DNA of 8,898 bases, from assembly GCA_005789925.1 (NCBI GenBank), contig SXWG01000134.1, forward strand, positions 1 through 8,898, given 5' to 3'. The notes beneath the pieces were generated by a model that was not told the DNA's origin, did no database searches, and was given only the letters and a program-made list of their open reading frames with translations. Shown here piece after piece: positions 1 to 5,566 of this stretch (position 1 is its first letter; each line of letters starts with the position of its first letter). This stretch comes from Actinomycetota bacterium. GTDB lineage: Bacteria; Actinomycetota; Acidimicrobiia; Acidimicrobiales; Ilumatobacteraceae. The translations under genes were made by a program, and so were the position numbers.

Positions 1-1
1 A

Positions 2-1642
2 TGTGAGCATCGCGTCGTCAACGATCACAACCCTTCGCTTGCAACTGTCGAGCGAGTTCCGCTTGACGACCTTGCTCAGGAACTCATCGACCAAGGTCTG
101 GCGTTCGAAGACGAAATGTTTGAGCAGCTGTGCAACATTCATCGCTGTCCGAACTTAAGAGACAATGACGACGTTGAGGAGGCAACAGTGGCCGCCATGA
201 ATCGGGGCGACCGAATCATCGTGGGGCTGTCTCTACCAACTGTTGATCATCGAAGCGGAAAGCCAGACGTGCTGTTACGCCATGGTGACGAACCGATGCC
301 GAACGGCAAATGGGCGTACCTGCCTGTCGACGTGAAGAACTCGCAGCCACTCGAAGGCTCCTCCAAAGAGCGTGAATGGTTGGTGTCAAGCCTTCAAGAG
401 CCGTGGGTTACTGAGGCGGCGCTATCAGTAATCGGCAAAGGAAAACCGAAGTCAGATCACTCTTTGCAGTTGGCGCACTACTGGTTAATGCTCGCTGACC
501 TAGGGCATGTGCCGCAGGTTGCTCCGATTGGCGCAACCATCAACCCCGAGCTCGGACTTGTGTGGCGCGAGCTCGATGTGGCGGGTGATTCATACCTAGA
601 ACTTGCACGACAGGAATGGAGTCGGCGATGGCTGGCCGTCAACACCATGCGTGACGGCAGTGAGGCGTTGACACGGCCCTTTCTTCACAGCAATTGCGAC
701 CAGTGCGTGTGGCGAGACTATTGCGAAGACATCGTGGTGGAGGAAGAGCACGTGTCGTTGTTGAGCGGAGTAGGCGAAGCAACGGTTCGCTCACTTGCCG
801 GAGTCGGAATTCACCTCATTCCCGAGCTCGCGGCGTGTGACCCCAATGCCTCTTCTATTGGGTCACTAAAACTCACAAAGACACTGGCATCGGCAATCGA
901 TGCCGCTCGGGTGTTTCGCAGTAACTCTCCGGTGCCGTTTATGAAGCGTGGCGGCTCATTGGTGCCTGTGCCTCGTGCCGACGTCGAGGTCGATTTCGAC
1001 ATCGAGAATGACCGCAACGCCTTTGTGTATCTCTACGGATGTCATGTTTCAGAGCGAGTGTCTGACAACGAGTGGACCGCTGGTGAATACGTGTCATTTC
1101 ATACGTTCGACCGCACGGACCCGGAGGTCGAAGCCCACACGTTGGTGTCGTTCTGGAGTTGGCTGCATGATCTTGTGGCGCGCACGGAAGCTGCTGGAAA
1201 GTCAATTGCTGTGTATTGCTACTCAGGAGATTTCGCTGAACTTCCTCGTATGAAAGAAGCCGTGTCTCGCAACCCTGACTACCCGGGTATGCCGACCATC
1301 ACTGACATTGAACAACTGGGCCAGCAGACGTGGTGGGTCGACATGCACAAGATCACCAAGAACTACTTATGGCCGACTCGAACTGTCGGGCTCAAGTACG
1401 TTGCGCGCCTCGCAGGTTTTGAATGGGATGCAGAGGATGCCGGGGGAGCGAACTCCATCGTGTGGTTCATGACTGCTAGCAACCCAGACCACCCCGACGC
1501 TCAAGCGATGGCTGACAAGTTGTTGCGTTACAACGCTGACGACGTTCTTGCGACGCGACACTTACGTCAGTGGCTCGACGATGGTACGAACAGTCGTGGA
1601 TGGAGCATTCAGCCAGTCGAGACGCTCGACAGCAAGTACTAG
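2..1642 (+). CDS. TM0106-family RecB-like nuclease with C-terminal RNase H-like domain (5' end cut by window)
   Basis: Putative DNA nuclease/exonuclease. The reading frame is open from base 2, so the true start lies outside the window; the first internal ATG is at base 116 (residue numbers below count from it). A PD-(D/E)XK core is visible: PD at 50-51, VDVK at 71-74 (Asp72, Lys74) and a RecB-type motif IV, Gln118 to Tyr122. Three cysteines, CDQCVWRDYC at 194-203, plus the Cys codon at base 2 would make the four-Cys Fe-S ligand set known from Cas4/AddB-type nucleases. A helix-hairpin-helix-like stretch follows (LLSGVGEATVRSLAGVGI, 215-232). The C-terminal half (about 290-490) resembles the RNase_H_2 exonuclease fold, with FDIE (Asp295, Glu297), WVDMHK (Asp409) and YNADD (Tyr472 to Asp476). 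Its stop overlaps the stop of the convergent crp gene. The family is assigned from architecture; its substrate is unknown, with DNA repair the likeliest role. Confidence 0.85.
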   Translation, partial: CEHRVVNDHNPSLATVERVPLDDLAQELIDQGLAFEDEMFEQLCNIHRCPNLRDNDDVEEATVAAMNRGDRIIVGLSLPTVDHRSGKPDVLLRHGDEPMPNGKWAYLPVDVKNSQPLEGSSKEREWLVSSLQEPWVTEAALSVIGKGKPKSDHSLQLAHYWLMLADLGHVPQVAPIGATINPELGLVWRELDVAGDSYLELARQEWSRRWLAVNTMRDGSEALTRPFLHSNCDQCVWRDYCEDIVVEEEHVSLLSGVGEATVRSLAGVGIHLIPELAACDPNASSIGSLKLTKTLASAIDAARVFRSNSPVPFMKRGGSLVPVPRADVEVDFDIENDRNAFVYLYGCHVSERVSDNEWTAGEYVSFHTFDRTDPEVEAHTLVSFWSWLHDLVARTEAAGKSIAVYCYSGDFAELPRMKEAVSRNPDYPGMPTITDIEQLGQQTWWVDMHKITKNYLWPTRTVGLKYVARLAGFEWDAEDAGGANSIVWFMTASNPDHPDAQAMADKLLRYNADDVLATRHLRQWLDDGTNSRGWSIQPVETLDSKY

Positions 1643-2304
1643 CGAGCGCGCTGTTCGAGGCGGTCGCGCTGGGTGATGGTGTAGTGGCGGTCGCGCTGTT
1701 GCAACCAACCCAAGCGAATGAAACTGGCGATGGCCTTGTTCACGCGTTCACGTGACGCACCGACCATGCCGGCAAGTTCTTCTTGAGTGACCGGAATGGT
1801 GAATTCGTCTTTGCCAGCCGACAACTCGAGCAGGCGCTTTGCCGTGCGACCAGTGACATCGAGAAACACCGAGTCGGACAGTGCTTCGTCCATGGCACGA
1901 AGACGCTGGGCGAGCAAGCGAACCACGTTCCACATGAGCTCTTGGCTGTTCAGCAGAATGGGCAACACGGCGGAGTTCGGAATGCGCAGCACGACCGATG
2001 ATTCGAGCGCGCGAGCCGAGGCGCTGCGCAGACCACCATCGAGCAGGCCAAGATCACCGAAGAGGTCTCCCTTGTCCATGAGCGCAACGACGCTTTCGCG
2101 ATTGTCGAGCGGCTTGTTGCCGATGGCAATTGCGATGCGTCCGGCGAGTACGACATAAATGGCATCGGGCTCTGCACCCTCCTCGAACAACACGTCACCA
2201 CGAGTGAGGTTCTTTTCTGATGCGGCTGCGCCGAGCGCACTGAGCACGCTGGCAGGGGCATCGCGAAAGAAATGGGTGTTTCCTAGTACGTCTTCGTATG
2301 CCAT
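1639..2304 (-). CDS. Crp/Fnr-family transcriptional regulator (GlxR-like)
   Basis: A 221-residue cytosolic DNA-binding regulator of normal family length. The N-terminal beta-roll sensor domain spans about 10-115, with a phosphate-binding-cassette-like segment FGDLGLLDGGLRSASARA at 82-99. The Arg93-Ser94 pair matches the cAMP-phosphate contacts of E. coli Crp, but the Glu that holds the ribose is Asp84. A long dimerisation helix covers about 116-145. The winged HTH lies at about 170-210, with TQEELAGMVGASRERVNKAI, typical of actinobacterial Crp/GlxR. The ATG at 2304 was chosen because MAYEDVLGNTHFF gives the usual N-terminal length and a TANNNT element lies 9 bases upstream. No clear Shine-Dalgarno is placed. 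The gene diverges from ispD across 29 bp and converges with the nuclease gene with overlapping stops. Ligand (cAMP, another nucleotide or none) and regulon cannot be read from the sequence. Confidence 0.92.
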   Translation of the reverse strand: MAYEDVLGNTHFFRDAPASVLSALGAAASEKNLTRGDVLFEEGAEPDAIYVVLAGRIAIAIGNKPLDNRESVVALMDKGDLFGDLGLLDGGLRSASARALESSVVLRIPNSAVLPILLNSQELMWNVVRLLAQRLRAMDEALSDSVFLDVTGRTAKRLLELSAGKDEFTIPVTQEELAGMVGASRERVNKAIASFIRLGWLQQRDRHYTITQRDRLEQRAR

Positions 2305-2313
2305 ACGGAAATC

Positions 2314-2319
2314 ACGGTA
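2314..2319 (-). promoter_or_regulatory. Putative -10 element of crp
   Basis: On the minus strand the hexamer TACCGT (TANNNT type) ends 9 bases before the crp ATG, implying an RNA start within a few bases of the start codon. No good -35 box is seen. It sits back to back with the ispD -10 element, one base apart, so the two promoters overlap. Confidence 0.4.
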
Positions 2320-2320
2320 C

Positions 2321-2326
2321 TACCCT
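2321..2326 (+). promoter_or_regulatory. Putative -10 element of the ispD operon (leaderless)
   Basis: TACCCT (TANNNT) ends 7 bases before the ispD ATG at 2334, the spacing expected when transcription starts at the A of the ATG. No Shine-Dalgarno precedes that ATG, which fits a leaderless message. No convincing -35 box. Confidence 0.45.
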
Positions 2327-2333
2327 TCACGCC

Positions 2334-2990
2334 ATGTCCCACATTGAGAACCATGTTGTGTGGACCATTGTCGTTGCAGCGGGCTCAGGAACCCGTTTCG
2401 GTGGTGCAAAGCAGTTTGCTCAACTGGGCGCCGGCACCGTGGTCGAGTGGGCAGTGCACGAAGTGGGGAAATGGTCTGACGGCGTGGTGGTTGTTGTCCT
2501 GCCCGGATCGGTCCTGAGCGACGGACAGGTCGAAGGAGGCTCCACGCGCAGTGAATCGGTGCGAAATGGTCTCAAAGCTGTGCCTACTGAGGCAACCATT
2601 GTGTGTGTCCATGATGCGGCGCGACCGTTTGTGACCGAAACGGTGTTTTCTCGCGTGGTCAATGCAGTGGTCAACGGAGCCGACGGCGCAGTACCCGGTA
2701 TAGAAGTCGCCGACACGGTGAAAGTCATTGATGCGAATGGCCAGGTGGTGTCGACACCAGATCGAGCCACGTTGCGCGCTGTGCAGACCCCGCAGGCCTT
2801 TCGTGCCGAAATGTTGCGTCAAGCCCACGATCACGATCTGCAGGGAACCGACGATGCCGCCATCGTCGAGTCGCTGGGTGGCAAGGTTGTGGTGGTGCAA
2901 GGAGACCCATTGCTACGCAAGATCACGTCGCGTGATGACTTGGACTGGGCCCGCATGACAGCACACAAAATGACGGAAGGTGAAGTGTGA
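2334..2990 (+). CDS. ispD: 2-C-methyl-D-erythritol 4-phosphate cytidylyltransferase
   Basis: Converts MEP plus CTP to CDP-ME in the cytosolic MEP (non-mevalonate) isoprenoid pathway. The 218-residue protein carries the whole family signature: nucleotide-binding loop VVAAGSGTRFGGAKQF at 13-28 (Arg21, Lys26), GGSTRSESVRNGL at 68-80, VHDAARPFV at 92-100, PGIEVADTVK at 121-130, the LRAVQTPQAF loop at 147-156, TDDAAIVE at 172-179 and LLRKIT at 193-198. Length is slightly short, because the segment between the first beta-alpha unit and GGSTRSES is compact. The ATG at 2334 was preferred over an in-frame ATG at 2298, which would lie inside the divergent crp gene and adds 12 residues unlike the family. 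The stop overlaps the ispF start, indicating translational coupling. Confidence 0.95.
   Translation: MSHIENHVVWTIVVAAGSGTRFGGAKQFAQLGAGTVVEWAVHEVGKWSDGVVVVVLPGSVLSDGQVEGGSTRSESVRNGLKAVPTEATIVCVHDAARPFVTETVFSRVVNAVVNGADGAVPGIEVADTVKVIDANGQVVSTPDRATLRAVQTPQAFRAEMLRQAHDHDLQGTDDAAIVESLGGKVVVVQGDPLLRKITSRDDLDWARMTAHKMTEGEV
2975..2980 (+). promoter_or_regulatory. Ribosome binding site of ispF
   Basis: GGAAGG lies 9 bases before the ATG at 2990 and 6 bases before the alternative GTG at 2987. It sits inside the 3' end of ispD, so ispF is translated from the ispD message. Confidence 0.5.
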
Positions 2991-3472
2991 TGGACATTCG
3001 AGTGGGGAACGGCTTCGACATTCATCGCTTCTTGGTCGATGGAAATGACGGTCGTGTGCTCACACTTGGTGGCGTCAAGTTCGCCAATGAGCGTGCGCTC
3101 GCTGGTCACAGCGACGCTGACGTCATCACTCATGCCATTGCAGACGCTTTGTTGGGCGCTGCAGGTCTTGGCGACATCGGAATTCATTACCCCGATACCG
3201 ACCCCGCATGGAAGGGCGCCGACTCGTTGATGTTGTTGCGCGATGTCGTCGTGAAAGTGCGTGGTGAAGGCTGGGGCATCTCGAATGTCGATTGCAGCAT
3301 TGTGTGTGAATCGCCGAAGATCGCACCAGTGCGTGCAGAAATAGAGACCAACTTGTCTGCTGCAGTGGGAGCACCGGTCTCGGTGAAAGGTCGACGTGCA
3401 GAGGGCCTCGGTGCCATCGGACGTGGCGAAGGAATCATGTGTTTCGCATCGACGGTGTTGGTGCGCGCATGA
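2990..3472 (+). CDS. ispF: 2-C-methyl-D-erythritol 2,4-cyclodiphosphate synthase
   Basis: Cyclises CDP-ME 2-phosphate to MEcPP with release of CMP, two steps after IspD; the family works as a zinc-dependent homotrimer. The 160-residue length is normal. Zinc ligands are Asp10 and His12 in FDIHRF and His48 in DVITHAI; His40 lies in GHSDAD. GDIGIHYPDTDP (61-72) and WKGADS (74-79) are also canonical. Near the C-terminus the usual active-site loop of type KATT(T/N)E is KGRRAE (133-138), followed by LGAIGRGEG; Glu138 is kept. The start is taken as ATG 2990, whose A is the last base of the ispD stop; GTG 2987 is a possible alternative adding one residue. Its own stop overlaps the rlmB start by four bases. 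No second domain is fused, unlike bifunctional IspDF enzymes. Confidence 0.95.
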   Translation: MDIRVGNGFDIHRFLVDGNDGRVLTLGGVKFANERALAGHSDADVITHAIADALLGAAGLGDIGIHYPDTDPAWKGADSLMLLRDVVVKVRGEGWGISNVDCSIVCESPKIAPVRAEIETNLSAAVGAPVSVKGRRAEGLGAIGRGEGIMCFASTVLVRA

Positions 3473-4359
3473 GCAAGCCAACCGGTAACAAAGGACGCAG
3501 CAAGGGTGCCAAGCCCGGTCGTGCACGTGGCGCCACACCACGTGGTGGTCGCGGTGCCGCACCCCGAGGAGCAGTACGTCGCGAAGGTGCACCAGAGAAA
3601 AAGAAAAGCCTTGGTGGTGACCAGGTGGAAGGTCGTCAGGCTGTTCGTGAGTTATTGATTGCCCAGAAGCGCAAAGTGCGCGAGATTTGGATTTCGAAGG
3701 AGATCGATAACAGCGACATTGTCGAAGACATCGTGCAGTTGGCTACAGCCTCGCGTGTGCAGATCATGGATGTGCCTCGTCGCACCATCGAGGACACCGC
3801 TCGCAGCGAGGCACCCCAAGGTGTCATCGCCTTCGCGCAACCGTTGCAAGAACACTCACTCGACGAGCTCACCTCTACTGAAGGTGGTCGCAAACCGTTC
3901 TTGGTGGCCGTTGATGGCGTCACTGACCCTGGCAATTTTGGTGCGTTGCTTCGTTGTTGCGACGGAGCTGGTGTCACCGGAGTTGTCGTTCCGCGTCACC
4001 GTGCTGTGCACGTGACGCCGACAGTGGCGAAGGCCGCTGCAGGTGCGGTGGAGCACATACCGATGGCAGTGGTGCAGGGGTTGCCTGCAGCCATGGGCGA
4101 CATGAAGAAGGCTGGCGTGTGGTTGGTGGGTCTCGACGACGAAGCCGACACGTCGCTATTTGACATGGGGTCGCTTGCAGCCGAACCGATTTGCGTGGTG
4201 CTGGGCGCTGAAGGTGCGGGACTGTCGCGCCTAGTGCGCGAGCGCTGCGACATGGTGGTGTCGATTCCGATGCTTGGTCAGCTGTCCTCGCTGAACGTGT
4301 CGGCAGCCGGCGCATTGGCCACCTATGAAGTGGCTCGCGTTCGCCGCAAGCCCAAATAG
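3469..4359 (+). CDS. rlmB: 23S rRNA (guanosine-2'-O)-methyltransferase, RlmB/TrmH-type SPOUT enzyme
   Basis: Predicted SAM-dependent 2'-O-methylation of a ribosomal RNA guanosine (G2251 in E. coli RlmB). The 296-residue protein begins with about 48 residues of basic, low-complexity sequence (GRARGATPRGGRGAAPRG at 18-35), probably disordered and RNA-binding. An L30e-like substrate-binding domain follows (about 50-125; QVEGRQAVREL at 52-62), then the SPOUT knot: motif 1 DPGNFGALLR at 153-162, motif 2 LGAEGAGLSRLVRE at 245-258, motif 3 IPMLGQLSSLNVSAAGAL at 266-283. The ATG at 3469 overlaps the ispF stop (ATGA), favouring it over an upstream in-frame GTG at 3439; no strong Shine-Dalgarno precedes it, so coupling to ispF is likely. 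The exact target nucleotide is inferred from the family; a tRNA-targeting relative is possible but less likely with this domain order. Confidence 0.9.
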   Translation: MSKPTGNKGRSKGAKPGRARGATPRGGRGAAPRGAVRREGAPEKKKSLGGDQVEGRQAVRELLIAQKRKVREIWISKEIDNSDIVEDIVQLATASRVQIMDVPRRTIEDTARSEAPQGVIAFAQPLQEHSLDELTSTEGGRKPFLVAVDGVTDPGNFGALLRCCDGAGVTGVVVPRHRAVHVTPTVAKAAAGAVEHIPMAVVQGLPAAMGDMKKAGVWLVGLDDEADTSLFDMGSLAAEPICVVLGAEGAGLSRLVRERCDMVVSIPMLGQLSSLNVSAAGALATYEVARVRRKPK

Positions 4360-4371
4360 ATCAAGCGCCGC

Positions 4372-4614
4372 TTAGAGCGACGAGACAAGAAACAGAATCT
4401 GTGCTTGGAGTGCGATGATTCCGATGCCAACAGTCGCGATGATGCCCATTGCGAAGTTGAAGCGTCGTTCCAGTCTGTCGACGTCAGACTTTCGGGCGAT
4501 GTCAGCCCATCCAACGGGCGGCAGGTACTCCATCAGTGTGTCGGCCACGTCGTCTCCAAGTTTCACCTTGAGGTTCGAGTGCATCTCAAACCGCTGCTTT
4601 TCTGTCACTGGCAT
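4372..4614 (-). CDS. Small single-pass membrane protein with LPPVGWADIA motif, unknown function
   Basis: An 80-residue protein that I do not link to a known function. The N-terminal half is hydrophilic and helical (TEKQRFEMHSNLKVKLGDDV), followed by ADTLMEYLPPVGWADIARKS (24-43) and a charged, coiled-coil-like segment DVDRLERRF (44-52). A single strongly hydrophobic helix (about 54-78) ends the protein, giving a C-tail anchor. The ATG at 4614 was chosen over one at 4632 because GAGG lies exactly 6 bases upstream of it. The gene is convergent with rlmB, 12 bases between stops, with no terminator seen. Similar short proteins with a PPVGWADxA motif and a terminal transmembrane helix are, to my recollection, common hypothetical proteins in Acidimicrobiia; that is memory, not a search result. 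Confidence 0.75.
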   Translation of the reverse strand: MPVTEKQRFEMHSNLKVKLGDDVADTLMEYLPPVGWADIARKSDVDRLERRFNFAMGIIATVGIGIIALQAQILFLVSSL

Positions 4615-4620
4615 CGTAGA

Positions 4621-4624
4621 CCTC
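4621..4624 (-). promoter_or_regulatory. Ribosome binding site of the 80-aa membrane protein
   Basis: GAGG on the minus strand, 6 bases before the ATG at 4614. It decides this start over the in-frame ATG at 4632, which lies upstream of the site. Confidence 0.5.
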
Positions 4625-4672
4625 GCTGTCAAGTAGTGGATTTGTGGCTATGTGTACGCGCGAAGTGGTGCG

Positions 4673-4678
4673 TAGGCT
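4673..4678 (+). promoter_or_regulatory. Putative -10 element for tRNA-Thr
   Basis: TAGGCT (TANNNT) ends 10 bases before the mature tRNA 5' end, placing the RNA start only a few bases upstream of it. No good -35 hexamer is found at 16-18 bp. Confidence 0.3.
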
Positions 4679-4688
4679 TGGAAGCCGC

Positions 4689-4763
4689 GCCGAGTTAGCT
4701 CAGTGGTAGAGCAACCGCCTTGTAAGCGGTAGGTCGTGGGTTCAATCCCCACACTCGGCTCCA
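4689..4763 (+). tRNA. tRNA-Thr (anticodon TGT)
   Basis: A complete cloverleaf can be drawn by hand: acceptor GCCGAGT pairs with ACTCGGC, D stem GCTC/GAGC with a seven-base loop AGTGGTA, anticodon stem ACCGC/GCGGT with loop CTTGTAA (anticodon TGT at 4721-4723), five-base variable loop AGGTC, and T stem GTGGG/CCCAC with loop TTCAATC. The discriminator base is T and the 3' CCA (4761-4763) is encoded. It reads ACA codons, and by wobble probably other Thr codons. Without CCA the tRNA is 72 nt. A hairpin terminator follows 14 bases later. Confidence 0.97.
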
Positions 4764-4777
4764 GTCGAATTCTGAAT

Positions 4778-4800
4778 CCCTTGTCAGTCAAGGGTTTCTT
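4778..4800 (+). terminator. Rho-independent-like terminator after tRNA-Thr
   Basis: Perfect 6-bp stem CCCTTG/CAAGGG around a five-base loop TCAGT, followed by TTTCTT. The stem is short but correctly placed to end the single-gene tRNA transcript. Confidence 0.6.
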
Positions 4801-4832
4801 CAAGGTGGCAAGGCAATGCAACAGAGCGCCAC

Positions 4833-4838
4833 TACCGT
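4833..4838 (+). promoter_or_regulatory. Putative -10 element of the LytR_C-domain gene
   Basis: TACCGT, the same hexamer as the proposed crp -10 element, would start RNA near 4845 and leave a leader of about 33 nt containing the Shine-Dalgarno at 4864. The -35 region is weak. Confidence 0.3.
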
Positions 4839-4863
4839 TTCATGCATCGCACGACCCCCTCAC

Positions 4864-4869
4864 AGGAGG
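4864..4869 (+). promoter_or_regulatory. Strong Shine-Dalgarno (AGGAGG)
   Basis: A full AGGAGG lies 8 bases before the ATG at 4878. It fixes that start over the in-frame ATG at 4842, which lies upstream of the site. It is the best ribosome binding site in the window. Confidence 0.75.
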
Positions 4870-4877
4870 CCTGTCAC

Positions 4878-5537
4878 ATGAGCCAACCACGATCTCGAGG
4901 CAACCGCAGTTCGCTGCCCGCGCCAAGCAACGTCACCCTCGGAGCAGTGGTGGCAGTCGTCGCCATCATCCTTGGTTTCTTCGTGCTACGGAACATCAAC
5001 GCCGATTCCGGCACGACGACCACACCAGGCGGAGAGGTAACCGACACCACGGCGCCCGCTGGTGAAGTCACCGACACCACCGCAGCTGGGGGAGTCACGC
5101 CGACCACCGGTCTCGTCATCACCGGTTTCAAGATTCAGGTCGCAAACGCCTCGGGAGTGGCCGGCAGTGCGGGAAGCATGACCGTTCAGTTGCAGACCCT
5201 CGGATATGTGGTGCAGCCAGCCGTCAACGTGTCGGCGGGCAGCCCGAAGCGCGCCAAGTCGGGAGTTTTCTACCTGGCCGGCTGTGAAGCCGTCGCCCAG
5301 AACGTGGCCGACACCTTGGGTGGAGGCGTCGAGCTTGGGGCCATGCCCTCGCCCGTGCCGCTCGAGACCGGCACCTTGAAAGAAGCGTGTGTGTTGATCT
5401 TGTTGGGCACTGACTTGTCGAACAAGGAACTCGCCGGCGCTGCGTCAAGCGGTAACGGTGCAGCGACACCGCAGACAACCGCGGTACCGCTGCCGGCAAC
5501 GACCACCACGGTCGCGCCGACAACTACCTCCGGCTGA
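4878..5537 (+). CDS. Membrane-anchored LytR_C-domain protein
   Basis: A 219-residue envelope protein. A short basic N-terminus (1-19) and one transmembrane helix (about 20-38, VTLGAVVAVVAIILGFFVL) imply an N-in/C-out anchor. Next is a Thr/Gly-rich linker (43-80) with two near-identical ten-residue units, GEVTDTTAPA and GEVTDTTAAG (52-71). The extracytoplasmic domain (about 84-180) matches the LytR_C pattern: FKIQVANASGVAGSAG at 84-99, then QLQTLGYVV, then VFYLAGCEAVAQNVADTLG at 130-148. It has two cysteines, Cys136 and Cys171, which could pair outside the cell. The tail from 190 is again Thr/Pro/Ala-rich. The catalytic LCP transferase domain that often accompanies LytR_C is absent. A role in wall-polymer attachment is family-level inference only. 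Confidence 0.85.
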   Translation: MSQPRSRGNRSSLPAPSNVTLGAVVAVVAIILGFFVLRNINADSGTTTTPGGEVTDTTAPAGEVTDTTAAGGVTPTTGLVITGFKIQVANASGVAGSAGSMTVQLQTLGYVVQPAVNVSAGSPKRAKSGVFYLAGCEAVAQNVADTLGGGVELGAMPSPVPLETGTLKEACVLILLGTDLSNKELAGAASSGNGAATPQTTAVPLPATTTTVAPTTTSG

Positions 5538-5546
5538 CGTCGCGCT

Positions 5547-5566
5547 GCGCCACCTGGGGCGCTTTT
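5547..5566 (+). terminator. Hairpin terminator between convergent genes
   Basis: Stem GCGCC/GGCGC with a six-base loop ACCTGG, followed by TTTT, begins 9 bases after the LytR_C-gene stop. The T run overlaps the stop codon of the convergent glycerate kinase gene, so it serves mainly the plus-strand transcript. Confidence 0.6.

Noticed and set aside
1639..1642. Overlapping stop codons (CTAG) of the nuclease and crp genes as a regulatory structure
   Set aside because: It is simply two TAG stops sharing a palindrome in a tight convergent pair; no hairpin or other signal is added.
2298..2333. Earlier ATG (2298) as the ispD start
   Set aside because: It lies within the crp coding region and adds residues unlike the family; the ATG at 2334 has a well-placed -10 box.
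2831..3592. Minus-strand open frame (253 residues) opposite ispD, ispF and rlmB
   Set aside because: It is His/Cys/Arg-rich shadow sequence spanning three well-supported genes, with no plausible ribosome binding site or family pattern.
4625..4636. TTGACA on the minus strand as a -35 box for the 80-aa protein
   Set aside because: It lies so close to the start that its -10 box would fall inside the coding region, where none is seen 16-18 bp away.
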